NCBI GenBank assembly: GCA_029961685.1
Contig: JARWKL010000012.1
Coordinates: 17,221,227-17,285,226, forward strand
DNA: 64,000 bases
Direction: 5' to 3'
Source: Aristolochia californica
Lineage: Eukaryota; Streptophyta; Magnoliopsida; Piperales; Aristolochiaceae
Under the pieces are notes generated by a model, which was given only the letters and a program-made list of their open reading frames with translations, searched no databases and was not told the origin of the DNA. Position 1 is the first letter of the stretch. Each line of letters starts with the position of its first letter. Positions 58,101 to 63,667 of this stretch are shown here, in pieces. Made by a program: the position numbers and the translations under genes.

Positions 58101-58179
58101 TCTGTATGTTCTCCAGAGAGCTTGTGACATCCTTGCTGGACATCACGATTTCAGTTCATTTAGGGCTGCTGGCTGTCAG
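24529..58179 (+). CDS. TruA-type tRNA pseudouridine synthase, seven exons, 3' end not found
   Basis: The spliced product converts uridines of the tRNA anticodon stem-loop (positions 38-40 in TruA) to pseudouridine. Exons are 24529-24771, 25012-25068, 33996-34073, 34418-34471, 57547-57629, 57932-58031 and 58117-58179. All join in frame with GT-AG borders and give 226 codons. Motifs in family order are YLVAVEYIGTKFSGMQKQ, SSRT plus DAGVHALCNVCHVD (the catalytic Asp opens exon 3), DFHARYKAQERTYFYRI, AWHVPDDL and GHHDFSSFRAAGCQ. Roughly the last third of a TruA protein is missing and should lie beyond the LINE at 59477. The 81-codon first exon has a Ser-rich leader that could hold a targeting peptide. 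Introns 2 and 4 are packed with transposons. No frame lesion was seen. Confidence 0.88.
25012..25068 (+). CDS. pseudouridine synthase exon 2
   Basis: It has 19 codons, DAFHKFVGQPVSVVCSSRT, between acceptor TTGTTGCAG and donor GTAAGT. It ends one codon before the catalytic Asp. Confidence 0.9.
25669..25885 (+). mobile_element. putative short LTR followed by a primer-binding site
   Basis: The sequence TGTTAGTTTGCTGG...AGGATTTATCA is followed at once by TGGTATCAGAGC (25886-25897), the initiator-Met primer-binding site. The CA|TGGTATCAGAGC junction is diagnostic of a 5' LTR end. The left end is a guess from TGTT. A 3' LTR and pol genes are absent. About 530 bp of internal sequence follows, including an ATGGCTGATCAAGC gag-like start near 26387, before LINE sequence begins. 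Confidence 0.6.
26420..27102 (+). mobile_element. 5'-truncated L1 LINE, RNase H and poly(A) tail
   Basis: Pieces VTTW, CDLRGSNFREN and IIAGMSYLARPPSMAMW lead into an RNase H domain: HFKLNFDGSAYGCPGRAGFG (first Asp), STIDELAELFNGLRIF (Glu), and out of frame IEGDSKVVINW-like residues and LVDAQAKLG. It ends in an A tract at 27089-27101. The last 60 bp share CAACACCTTGTTGTGGAAGG with the LINE copies at 55818 and 57305, so the three form one family. Frameshifts near 26830 break the domain. Confidence 0.82.
28331..29399 (+). pseudogene. LINE RT domain lacking its YADD block
   Basis: KWLAEGDANTKFFHAIASTR, LGLPRDKAPGPDAYNGEFY, DFRPISLVSSPYKIIARILA, LKLDLEKAFDRVSWSFLDDI and IRQGDPLSPLLFNIIVEYLS are the fingers and palm motifs of an L1 RT in order, in at least three frames. 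After IGWLEAV the frame continues into unrelated residues and then into the WRLGDRW...SPIWKAMF region. The catalytic (Y/F)ADD motif is absent, most simply through a deletion between about 29300 and 29395. Confidence 0.85.
30082..30790 (+). pseudogene. LINE RNase H domain split by a homopolymer expansion
   Basis: ITWCLWTKRNSKRFNHASRS precedes YYKLNFDGNAFGNPGLAGF (first Asp). A T12 tract (30467-30478) and a G-rich tract (30482-30496) then replace the expected GGVFRD-type turn. The domain resumes as YSGPFGVADSTTAELFGLLH (Glu) and IVEGDSKVVIGW (Asp). The low-complexity insertion shifts the frame. Confidence 0.82.
31694..32037 (+). mobile_element. LINE 3' tail inserted in the copia gag
   Basis: The plus-strand sequence CGTCTCCATGGCAAGCTGCT, GGAGACTCAAAGACTGTCAT and the 3' end AAAATTCAGCATCATTTAAA matches the 3' ends of the LINEs at 37750, 45216 and 59477. 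A long A tract is interrupted by a GGACGGAAGGTC word that recurs right after it as GGATGGAAGGTG. Copia gag lies on both sides in the opposite direction. Confidence 0.8.
32980..33616 (-). repeat. LTR of the minus-strand copia, with internal duplication
   Basis: In element orientation it runs from TGTTAGAATACCGGTAC to CAAATATTACA. About 100 bp containing GGGTCCAAGGTCTATCCCAA and AACTAATAAACTCAAGATCT occurs twice, near 33009-33110 and 33188-33300. A degenerate second primer-site-like word (GCTCTGATATCATG) lies between the copies. This may be two LTR ends joined in tandem. Confidence 0.65.
33996..34073 (+). CDS. pseudouridine synthase exon 3 (catalytic Asp)
   Basis: It has 26 codons from DAGVHALCNVCHVDMERISK to GEV, between acceptor TTTATCCAG and donor GTATGT. 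In TruA the Asp of RTDAGVHA is the nucleophile and is essential. Confidence 0.92.
34138..34186. repeat. (AC)n microsatellite in intron 3
   Basis: A 49-bp uninterrupted CA/AC tract lies 64 bp after the exon 3 donor, preceded by TCTCTCTCTCTAT and ACACACAAACAC stretches. Confidence 0.97.
34418..34471 (+). CDS. pseudouridine synthase exon 4
   Basis: It has 18 codons, LPPHEAGVVRRAVNHFLQ, between acceptor AATTGCAG and donor GTATAT. Confidence 0.88.
34925..35353 (-). mobile_element. LTR remnants of a copia-like element
   Basis: The right end ATATACACAACA|CTCCCTTGCAAGC reads on the minus strand as a GCTTGCAAGGGAG purine tract followed by TGTTGTGTATATTCATG, a typical polypurine tract/LTR junction. 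A block near 35180-35275 (TTGGGAAACAACCTCCGAACTTTG) is repeated in diverged form at 34965-35030, next to a TGGTACCA-like word. Ends and orientation are inferred. Confidence 0.5.
35354..35870. repeat. two diverged direct repeats of about 230-280 bp
   Basis: Blocks such as TTGAAGTTGCTGCCTCCGAAA, ACAATAAACTCATTGTGC and GAGGGGACGAATGTTATGGT (35405-35490) recur as TTGAAGTTACTGCCTCTGAA, CTATAAACTCATTGTGC and GAGGGGATGAATGTTATGGT (35690-35775). They probably belong to the internal part of the neighbouring LTR remnant. No open frame is present. Confidence 0.75.
36205..36275 (+). mobile_element. eroded LINE 3' end
   Basis: TCTCATTGTTTGGGACGGCT, CTTGTAATTTTACTCTTTTA and AATATAACTCAGCAC parallel the LINE 3' UTR seen at 38950-39020 (TCTCATTGTTTGGGAAGGCT and so on). 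No poly(A) remains. Confidence 0.5.
37270..37749 (+). pseudogene. RT N-terminal half of the host LINE
   Basis: The open frame from 37276 encodes the fingers and first palm motif: EEIDAVALGLPTDQAPGPD, FIALIPKKANSALPQDFRPI, CQSAFIRGGNILDSAMAAHK and VVLKLDFKKAFDR with its metal-binding Asp. It then runs without a stop into the nested LINE, giving a chimeric frame to 38130. Confidence 0.85.
37750..39030 (+). mobile_element. 5'-truncated LINE nested in another LINE
   Basis: The insertion carries LTWKSNINGRFTVASAYSHI, WKLSTPSKIKFFVWTTIKEQ and a CDETVQHVLLHC zf-RVT motif, then RNase H (CIKLNFDGSALGCPGPTG, ADSNTSEVSALLFGLQIF, IEGDSKTLI), a 3' UTR and an A tract. The target duplication is AAAAGCCTTTGACCGG (37734-37749) and AAAAGCATTTGATCGG (39031-39046), identical apart from two bases. 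A 5' GGATTAAATG word is repeated 62 bp further on, a small duplication at the 5' junction. Confidence 0.88.
39301..39820. repeat. 260-bp tandem duplication over the RT active-site block
   Basis: CCCAGATCCTGCTCA begins at 39301 and again at 39561, and the two 260-bp units are almost identical (AAGACA versus AGGACA, for example). Each unit encodes ALL-stop-YADDTIFFYEG followed by the RFEISS and CKTEMTPCTY blocks. The RT palm is therefore present twice. Confidence 0.93.
41977..42051. repeat. three 25-bp tandem units
   Basis: CCACTACCTGCGAAAGATAG starts each 25-bp unit; the third reads CCACTACCTGGGAATGATAG. They lie inside the non-autonomous LTR element. Confidence 0.92.
42283..42686 (+). repeat. 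3' LTR of the non-autonomous copy
   Basis: This 404-bp LTR runs from TGTTGGAAGATAGGCCC to CCATAAATTCAACA. It contains a second GTGTTGGAAGATG word about 50 bp in, evidence of a short internal duplication. Confidence 0.87.
42687..42960 (+). pseudogene. LINE RNase H fragment, plus strand
   Basis: The residues LLNGFRVFHDHCAGPILIE, DSKVVIGWCEHSSTPLWRHW and a TCTCTTGTTGTTAGGGG 3' end are the C-terminal half of a LINE RNase H. It starts exactly where the LTR element ends, so it may be the severed 3' part of the LINE at 36300-40840. Confidence 0.7.
43105..43330 (-). pseudogene. LINE RNase H fragment, minus strand
   Basis: On the minus strand the frame reads CISYLGPLGIVDSTMAELYG and FLHGLRIFQEQST, the Glu helix of a LINE RNase H, before a frame change. 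It faces a plus-strand fragment of the same region. Confidence 0.7.
43340..43708 (+). mobile_element. LINE RNase H fragment with A tract, plus strand
   Basis: MYASPLGISDSMSAELHGLL, NGLRVFRDKCSGPLHIEGDS and KVVIGWCECASP (catalytic Glu and Asp) are followed by a 3' UTR and an A tract at 43700-43708. It resembles the 27636-30902 LINE at its 3' end. Confidence 0.78.
43709..44200. other. unassigned sequence
   Basis: Minus-strand frames at 43801-44019 and 44016-44249 lack motifs. The stretch may be part of the LINE ORF1 region to the right. Confidence 0.35.
45600..46347 (+). pseudogene. RT domain of the 45216 LINE
   Basis: Frames shift several times, but the palm motifs LKLDFEKAFDRVSW (Asp), REIRQGD and FQYADDTICF (Asp-Asp) are all present, together with SISLTTNAYKVFARLLANRL and GQSAFIKGRNILDSAMACHE. 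A stop replaces Tyr-Arg-Arg at the end of NGEFYR. The protein is inactive through frameshifts, since the catalytic motifs themselves remain. Confidence 0.85.
47090..47719 (+). pseudogene. RNase H end of the 45216 LINE
   Basis: A 209-codon open frame holds the linker MKIFQKIGLQMGLHQDLFG, CLWLERNNRRFNYKAS, SLRENWGFITHMVGPCKTP and the RNase H fold with Asp in KLNFDGS, Glu in AEVSALLFGL and Asp in EGDSQTII. It stops at PPWHH, before the last Asp motif (LADKLAKFG), which lies downstream in another frame. In plant L1s this domain is thought to help remove template RNA. Confidence 0.85.
48440..48770 (+). repeat. 111-bp in-frame tandem repeat (37 codons), three copies
   Basis: CAAGGAGA(T/C)G begins units at 48441, 48552 and 48663, so the period is 111 bp. 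The frame 48501-48764 encodes ETISLCSNGASTYNPDQGDE followed by HITVLATPPLTILGQIL and repeats. The period keeps the frame open, so the duplication may have arisen while the ORF1-like protein was still coding. Confidence 0.93.
48771..50620 (+). pseudogene. LINE ORF1 end and endonuclease, heavily decayed
   Basis: CDSIQSQKDKLHEKRWGEIM and DFAEMLQKEK come first, then out-of-frame endonuclease residues (MTVLEMQGMRLGNFSLCL, LLVGDFNTIFYCNEK, RLEKLSHGEW), then W-KEWDGNTHFF and HRRTYKINSL of the linker and an RT-like PRPDGF. The same SIQSQKDK and VLEMQ blocks recur at 52985-53160 and 55225-55375. No intact frame remains. A pair of repeats at about 50327-50390 and 50465-50530 lies within it. Confidence 0.7.
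50657..50807. repeat. minisatellite of ATCACCAACCTG-type 12-mers
   Basis: About 13 imperfect head-to-tail copies of a 12-bp ATCACCAA(C/T)C unit give an open frame of (N-L/P-I-T) repeats. One unit with an extra CC shifts the period near 50757. Confidence 0.92.
51855..52990 (-). pseudogene. copia RT fragment, minus strand
   Basis: On the minus strand the frames give DLPIALKKGVRLCKQHPL (the linker before RT), MNQSWALHQLDINAFLYGDL, HEEVYKEQPPRFVVRGEEN, CKLKKAIYDLKQSPQAWLKK, FFVRVDDMVLFKSG (the YVDD-type active site) and LGRLKYFVGIEVAHNKEDI. These are copia RT motifs in order. The first catalytic Asp (LDINAF) and the Asp-Asp pair remain, but stops interrupt the frame. No LTR or integrase is attached. 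Confidence 0.85.
52985..53160 (+). pseudogene. LINE ORF1-like fragment, left of the hAT element
   Basis: The frame SIQSQKDKFNEDTLGKMMDV-AE matches SIQSQKDKLHEKRWGEIMDF-AE of the LINE at 48771, with stops. The hAT element is inserted just after it. Confidence 0.6.
53169..54770. mobile_element. non-autonomous hAT element, 1.6 kb, 8-bp target duplication
   Basis: The left end TAGGGGTGGCTTCGAATCGA and the right end, read on the other strand TAGGGATGGCATCGAGCCGA, form terminal inverted repeats of hAT type. They are flanked by GGTAGGCC (53161-53168) and GGTAAGCC (54771-54778), an 8-bp duplication with one mismatch. The subterminal DNA is full of GAGCTCGAGC, GGCTCGAAC and GAGCCGGCTCG words that could pair. 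A second set of similar ends lies inside (start near 53963, end near 54474). No transposase is encoded. Confidence 0.88.
54801..55215. mobile_element. second hAT-like end, truncated
   Basis: TAGGGGTGGCAATGGGTTGG opens a segment with GGGTTTGAGTTGG, CAAACCCAATTGG and GGTTCGGGTTGGG words typical of short plant hAT elements. A matching right end was not found; the sequence fades at AACCCAACCCGTTTATC and then returns to LINE endonuclease. It lies only 23 bp from the target duplication of the first hAT element. Confidence 0.6.
55225..55375 (+). pseudogene. LINE endonuclease fragment, right of the hAT elements
   Basis: With one frame change it reads PDGWLAVDTCGMAGG, LLIIWDKVVLEMQDTKTTI and SPFAFNL, an L1 endonuclease segment like that at 49250-49390. 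It is probably the continuation of the fragment at 52985-53160. Confidence 0.65.
55818..56502 (-). mobile_element. 5'-truncated LINE, minus strand, 11-bp target duplication
   Basis: It is flanked by CTGCTGTTTCT at 55807-55817 and 56503-56513. A T tract at 55819-55835 is the 3' poly(A) of a minus-strand copy. The minus-strand frame 56050-56331 encodes the RNase H: MAIWALPQTGHYKLNFDGST (Asp), ASTTAELSRLPNGIQIF (Glu) and IEGDSKIVIDWCAKS (Asp). NSKSTPTEILIENITGHVTTW lies upstream. It belongs to the same family as 26420-27102. Confidence 0.92.
57305..57462 (-). mobile_element. 158-bp LINE 3' tail, minus strand, 12-bp target duplication
   Basis: TTAACTAGTACT occurs at 57293-57304 and 57463-57474. 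Between them lie a T tract and the 3' end with CCACAACAAGGTGTTGGAGA and GCATCCGCTAAATGATTAGC. This is an extreme 5' truncation, 72 bp before the acceptor of exon 5. Confidence 0.93.
57547..57629 (+). CDS. pseudouridine synthase exon 5
   Basis: It starts after TTGGCAG with KNEGDIVVTDVRFVPSDFHA and ends in the codon for the Thr of AQERT, with donor GTAGGT in phase 2. DFHAR is a conserved TruA substrate-pocket motif. Confidence 0.9.
57932..58031 (+). CDS. pseudouridine synthase exon 6
   Basis: It completes the split Thr codon and encodes YFYRILSGPQLVSVFEKDRA and WHVPDDLNVIAMQ, between acceptor TTCTTGCAG and donor GTTTGT. The RxYxY pattern (ERTYFYR) is conserved in TruA. Confidence 0.9.
58117..58179 (+). 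CDS. pseudouridine synthase exon 7
   Basis: It has 21 codons, RACDILAGHHDFSSFRAAGC plus Q, between acceptor TTCTCCAG and donor GTTATT. The GxHDFSSF motif is a TruA signature. The next exon should begin with residues like AKSP, which I could not find before 64000. Confidence 0.9.
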
Positions 58180-59476
58180 GTTATTTCTTCTCTCATGATT
58201 ATTCTAGTTTCATTTATGGTTACTAACCAGACATATGGTAACTAGTTAAGGAAGTTCTCATGTGCCAATGAACTTGCGCTGACTGTGGGGTGCAAGTAAA
58301 AAAAGGTCAAAGACGACAAAGTGAGTGCGTTACATCATATTTGGTCGTCATTCAAAAGAAAAAACGTTGTGTGAGGTTCATGAATTTATAATAAAAGATA
58401 AGAGTTACGTGAGTAACACAATTGAATTACGACAAGTTACATTAAAAGATGAAGACCAATGTTTTATTATTTTAAAAGGTATCGTAATAGATATTTTTAT
58501 GTCTGAGCGGAAACTCACACTTTCATTGATTAAGTTGTTCTTCAAGGAATCATGAGGGGTTGCAACCATGATGTTGAAAAGTTATTCGTAATGAAATTTA
58601 TAAGTGCAACTAGTGGTATTGATTTGGAATATTGTAGGATAGATCCATAAATGCAACTAGTGGTATTGGTTTAGAATATTCATAAGTACATTCATAAGTT
58701 ATCATTTTGTATGACCCATTATGGTGCTGAAGTAGAAAGACATCTTTGATCAGTTCATAAATTTAGTTTGAATTTCAATCTTCAAAGGGGCCTTTGCCAT
58801 TTTTGAGTCCTCTGATGTTGATTCGCTCCTTGCCACCCTTGACCATCATTATTAGTGGTGTCGGTGATGACCAGTTGATTGCGTCCATGCCCCCTTTGGA
58901 AAATATTAATCCCAGTGCCTCCCGTTAGTCCCCCTCCACAGACACTCAGTTGTAGAGCTCACGTCTTGCACAAACATCTCTGCAACTTCTTTGGACTACT
59001 TTGCAATGCCTTCCTCGACAGCCTTTCTAGCTTTGCCATTGGATGCCACCAAATTCGCTCTCCATCTTGTCTCCCTCAATCCCTTCTTGAAGCCCTTTTA
59101 TAAGTTTTCAATTGGCCAACATTTGAAGCTTGCAAAATCCTGTGGCATATTTCCACAAAGTCACCATTTGGAAAGAGAGAAATAACTGTTAATGGCCGCA
59201 TAAACTCTCTTGGCGCAGGTAAGCTGTTTAACTTCCATTATCTGTAATAGCCTTTTCTTGCTCATCTATGAATGTACTACATGAATGGTCCCTTCCTGTT
59301 CCTTCCCATCTTAAGCTCTATTGTAATGGTGGCTTATTAACACCGCAAAGTAATGAAATATGGTTGATAGACAAAGCTGGAATATGAGATACGTGGCCAC
59401 TACCTCTCAACTCAAGGAAATTCCTGGTTTGTAAGTTCCAAGGGAAAACTTGAGTCTTCAAGTGCCATTTTATAAC
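58180..59476. other. unassigned, start of the next intron
   Basis: A 76-codon frame at 58325-58555 has no motif. GCAACTAGTGGTATTG occurs twice about 53 bp apart near 58606 and 58659. The part from 58860 to 59210 is less AT-rich and ends CTTGGCGCAG|GTAAGC, which resembles an exon-donor border, but no TruA-like protein was seen in it. Confidence 0.4.
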
Positions 59477-59565
59477 TTTTTTTTTTAAATGATGCTGAAT
59501 TTTATTATGAGAGCTCAAACGAGCAGATTACAAGAGGGGAAACCTTCCCAAACAATGAGAGATTG

Positions 59566-60099
59566 CTAGGAGGTTCCGAATTTAGCCAATTTATCAGCCA
59601 AAGAATTGGCATATCTAGAAACGAGGTTCCAATTACAATGAATGGATGACACAATGTCAGCAATACAATCAGTGATTGGCCAGTGGTACCAAGGGGGGGA
59701 GCTATCTTTTGAACACCAGCTGATGACAGTCTTTAAGTCGCCTTCAATAATTAGCTTGCCATGAAGCCGCTCTTTAAAGATTTGGAGGCCGAATAGAAGA
59801 GCACTCACTTCAGTAGTATTTGAATCAACAATACTCACCGGCCCTGCATAGGATAGAATAGGGTCTCCATTGTTGTCTCTAAAAACACCACCGGCTCTAG
59901 CCAGCCCAGGACAGCCTAAAGCACTGCCATCAAAATTGAGTTTGGTGCAGTTGTAAGGGGGAGGATCCCAGGTGGCCATTACCGGATTCCTACAGGGGCC
60001 CGCCATGTGCGCAATCAAGCCCCAATTTTCTCGAAGAGAGACGCCCGATAGAGAAGCAAACTCCTTCCTAGAATGTAGCCAACTCGAGATAAGGCTCAC
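59566..60099 (-). pseudogene. LINE RNase H domain, acidic residues complete
   Basis: This 177-codon frame has WDPPPYNCTKLNFDGSALGC (Asp 57), SNTTEVSALLFGLQIFKERL (Glu 97), IIEGDLKTVISWCSKD (Asp 121, with Leu in place of the usual Ser after it) and ANSLADKLAKFG (Asp 169). All four acidic positions of the fold are kept. The upstream SLRENWGLIAHMAGPC linker is shared with the other copies. It is part of a broken ORF2, so no product is expected. Confidence 0.88.
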
Positions 60100-60351
60100 T
60101 GCCTGAGAAACTATATTATCCGGGTTGCTAGCCTTGGAGTTGAATCTCCGGTTGTTTCGCTCGAGCCATATGCACTATGGGACATGCGCAAGGCTTGCAA
60201 AGAGAATTATCCTGCCCAACTTAGGAAGGCATATCCCCATAACCATCTCAAAGGTTCCGAAAAGGTCCTGATGTAGCCCCATTTGAAGACCAATCTTTTG
60301 AAATATCTTCATCCCGACTGGCTAAGAAAAGTCGCAATGTAAGAGAACATG

Positions 60352-60810
60352 CTAGATTGTCTCGTCGCACACACAAAGGGGACAAGTGCGATCGGGGGCA
60401 GTGTAACCTCTTTTATGGAGGTTGTTAGAAGTGAGGATCTGTTCCCTGATGGCCGTCCACACGAAGAATTTGATTTTACTAGGCGCTGAGAGCTTCCATG
60501 CCAAGTTTACCTTGTGTTCATACATGCTGTAATCTTGTTTTCTAATGTGAGAGTAGGCGGATGCAACTGTGAATCGGTCATTAATGCTGGGTTTCCATGT
60601 CAGTTTATCAACTGCATGCCCACGAATAGTAGTGCTGTTGAGTCTAGAGAGGAGAGAGCAAAAATGTGTAGTTTCCTCATCATTTAATCCCTGACGAAAC
60701 GTGATATTCGATGAACGATCTCTCCAAGAATCAGCAACTACGCAAGAGAGGTCCCTCGCCACCCTAGAGAGCCCTGGAAATCCTCGGAGAGGGGGCGGGT
60801 GCCGTACCAT
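60352..60810 (-). pseudogene. LINE zf-RVT region
   Basis: The frame has LTWKPSINDRFTVASAYSHI, AWKLSAPSKIKFFVWTAIRE, NNLHKRGYTAPDRTCPLC and CDETI. It is the putative zinc-binding domain between RT and RNase H in plant L1s; the final CxxH lies in the next frame. A short direct repeat (CCGACCAAAAGAGG twice) lies near 60816-60845. Confidence 0.85.
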
Positions 60811-61123
60811 TCATCCGACCAAAAGAGGTCCGACCAAAAGAGGAGGGTCCTTCCATTACCTGTGTGAAAGGAAGTTGCATATCTGAATATTGGGAGGAGC
60901 TTTTGAATTGATTTCCATATCGGGGATAGGAGGCGAGTAGAACCATACTCCCTCCACCAGGCATCCGAAGGTTGAAGATAAAACCTGACCATATCGCCCC
61001 ATAGGCTATTAAGCTTGATGTTGAAGTTCCAGATCCATTTGAGCAAAAGGGCATTGTTCATCTCCTTCGTAGGCCGAATGCCTAAACCACCCTGATTGCT
61101 GGGCATGCAAATATCCTTCCAAC

Positions 61124-62455
61124 TCACCAAATGATATCTGAAGGTGTCCTTTGATCCTCTCCAGAGGAAACGTCGATGGATGGTGTCAATCCTGTTGCCA
61201 ACAGAGGCCGACAGTGCATGAATGATAATAAATAGTTTGGTAGTCTTGCCAAATAAAACTTGAGGAGAGTGAGTCGCCCAACAGTAGATAAAAGCTTGCC
61301 CCTCCAAGTAGCTAGCCTCTTCTCAAATTTCTCAATGAGGGGGGACCATAGCGTCGCCGAAGGCCGAGAGTCAAAGAGTGGTAGTCCAAGATATGTAGCT
61401 GGCAAATTTTCCACTGAGCACCCCAAATAGTCGGCCATACCCTGAAGCACCGGTGAGTCGATATGATAGCCTAGGAGGGTGGTTTTCTTTCGATTAATAT
61501 TTTGACCAGAAGCCAGTTCAAATAGTCCCAATACAACACGCAGTTTTCGGATCTGATCCATAGTACCAACCCCAAAGCAAATTGTATCGTCTGCAAACTG
61601 AAGGATCGGCACATCAAAGGCTGCACAGTCCGTCGTGGGGAGGAGCCAACCCAGATTTTTGGCCGAATAAATAAAAAATGATAGGTATTCCGCTACCACA
61701 TTGAAGAGCTAAGGGGAAATGGGGTCTCCCTGTCTGATTCCCCTGGATCCCTTAAAATAACCGCAGGCCGTTCCATTGATAAGAACGGTGTAGCTTGCAA
61801 AGGAGATGCAACTTTGAATCCAGAAGCGCTATTTTCCCCCGAATTCCATATTTTCCAGGAGAGTGTCCAAAATCTTCCAGCTAACTCTGTCAAAGGCTTT
61901 CTCAAAATCAAGCTTTAGGATGAATCTGGGAAGCTTTAAAGCCTTAAAATGGTGGATGAGCTCGTGACATGCCATGACCGAGTCTAATATATTTCTTCCC
62001 TTGATAAAAACACTCTGGCCATGATGAATGGCAATAGGGAGAACCGCCCTGAGTCGATTGGCAAGGAGGCGTGCAAGCACCTTGTAGACATTGGTGGTGA
62101 GGCTGATCGGCCGCAAGTCAGAAGGAATTTCTGCCCCTTCTTTTTTAGGGATGAGGGCAATAAATGAAGCTCCGATGCTCCTATATCTGATGCCATGCTG
62201 GTAGAACGAGTGGGCCATGCAGACAACATCATCTCTGATGAAGGGTCAGCATCGGCGATAGAATTCCCCATTGAAACCATTCGGGCCAGGAGCACGATCC
62301 AAAGGAAGACCCAATGTTGCTTTTTCAATTTCCTTACTAGAGAAAGGGAGCTCGATGAGTCTAGCTGCGGCTGAAGGAATAACCTGGAGATGAACTCTTT
62401 CAAAGAAAGGGCGAACTAGCTGGTCATCAGAGTATAATTCTACAAAAAAGTTCAC
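61124..62455 (-). pseudogene. LINE reverse transcriptase domain
   Basis: Three frames together give KATLGLPLDRAPGPNGFNGE, DLRPISLTTNVYKVLARLLA, GQSVFIKGRNILDSVMACHE, FILKLDFEKAFDRVSWKILD (first catalytic Asp), the GIRQGDP block, VPILQFADDTICFGVGTMDQ (Asp-Asp), and the thumb YLGLPLFDSRPSATLWSPLI. This is the full L1 RT palm. Frame changes near 61700, 61900 and 62230 and a stop before FNVVAEYL break it. Confidence 0.9.
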
Positions 62456-62714
62456 TAGTGAGTTTGAAATAAGGGATCGATCCGAGGTAGTCTCACCATT
62501 GACGCTGAGCGTGGTGATGCGGTTGGCTCTTCTCCGAGCAGAGGCGACTGCATGGAAGAATTTAGTGTTGGCATCCCCCTCAACGAGCCATTTAAATCTT
62601 GCACGCTGCTTCTAGTGCACGAGTTCACTATGAGCAATGGATTGCATTTGCCTTTGGAGGGCGTATCTCTGAGTAACTTCTGAAGAAGAGAGGTTTCTAG
62701 ATTCCTCTTTAGAG

Positions 62715-63667
62715 TCAAGAGTGGAAATCTGTGAAAGGACGGCGGCTCTCTCGGCTGAGGAAGATGCCTTTCTCGCAGAGGCCCATGATCGCAGCAACGA
62801 CTTCAGCATCTTGAGCTTGGCTGGGAAATTCCACTGATCGGGCCTGCCACCACCATCCTCTCCCAGATGGATTGGATAGAGGAGTCAAAAGAGGGGTCCA
62901 CCATCCAAGCATTGTTGAATCTGAAAGAGGGGGGGGGGGGGGGGGGGGGCAACTTCCGAAGTGGGTTTCTACCATAATCGGCCAATGGTCGGAAACAACC
63001 CTATTGAGGACTTTGCCTATGGCATTGCTGTATAACTGAAGCCAATCGTTGTTGGCTAAGAAGCGGTCAAGCTTGGAGAGGAGGGGGGGTTGTCTACCAT
63101 TTGACCAAGTGAAGGTTTTCCTAGATAGGGTAACCTCATCAAGATCTCAACTGCCAATAAAGTCTGCAAATAGCCTCATGGAGGTAGTGATTCTCCGGGA
63201 GGGCGGGGATTTCTCTTGGCAGAAGCGGGTCACATTGAAGTTTCCTGCAAGCATCAGAGGAATGGGCCACCTCTGACAAGTCTTCACAAGGTCATTCCAG
63301 AAGAGATGTCATTCATGGTGTCTAGTAGGACCATACACACCCAAAGGTACCAAATGTTCCCTAATCCTTTGTCTCTCAGCTTGATTCAATGGGAGTAAGT
63401 GCCACAACAACGATTGAACACCTCAATGGTATTAGTGTCCCACACCATCAGAATGCCGCCAACTGACCCAACTGCATCCACAAAAATCCATCCAGGCTCC
63501 TTAAGAAGCCACAACTCGTGGATATATCCAGGGGCAGAGAAGTCACCTTGGTTTCTTGAAAAATAGCAACATTTGCCTTGGTAGAGGCAAGGAGGTCCCG
63601 AACTGAGGCACGACGACGCATGGATCCAATTCCACGAACATTCCAAGAGAGAATGATCATTGATCAC
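62715..63667 (-). pseudogene. LINE AP-endonuclease-like domain
   Basis: The start MIILSWNVRGIGSMRRRASV has the Asn of the WNVRG motif. ANVAIFQETKV supplies the metal-binding Glu. GWIFVDAVGSVGGILMVWDT, a YGP block, LMLAGNFN (Asp replaced by Asn in the usual GDFN motif), LDRFLANNDWLQLY and SDHWPIMVETHF follow in three frames. The enzyme nicks target DNA to prime reverse transcription. The SDHWPI His is kept. The frame breaks and the GDFN to GNFN change make it non-functional. Confidence 0.88.
62931..62949. repeat. 19-G homopolymer
   Basis: An uninterrupted G run lies inside the endonuclease-RT linker. On the coding strand it gives a Pro run (LPPPPPPP) and shifts the frame. Confidence 0.95.

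Larger units (their letters stand above)
59477..63667 (-). mobile_element. near full-length L1 LINE ORF2, minus strand
   Basis: The 3' T tract is at 59477-59486. Moving rightward come RNase H (59566-60099), zf-RVT (60352-60810), RT (about 61124-62455), linker and endonuclease (about 62715-63667). It is the most complete LINE in the window. At least eight frame changes and several stops divide ORF2, and a 19-G run interrupts the endonuclease. The 3' part is closely similar to the copies at 37750-39030 and 45216-47929. The 5' end and target duplication are probably beyond the window. Confidence 0.93.

Noticed and set aside
59163..59230. Possible eighth exon ending CTTGGCGCAG|GTAAGC
   Set aside because: The sequence before the donor does not give TruA-like residues in any frame, and no acceptor with the right phase is evident.
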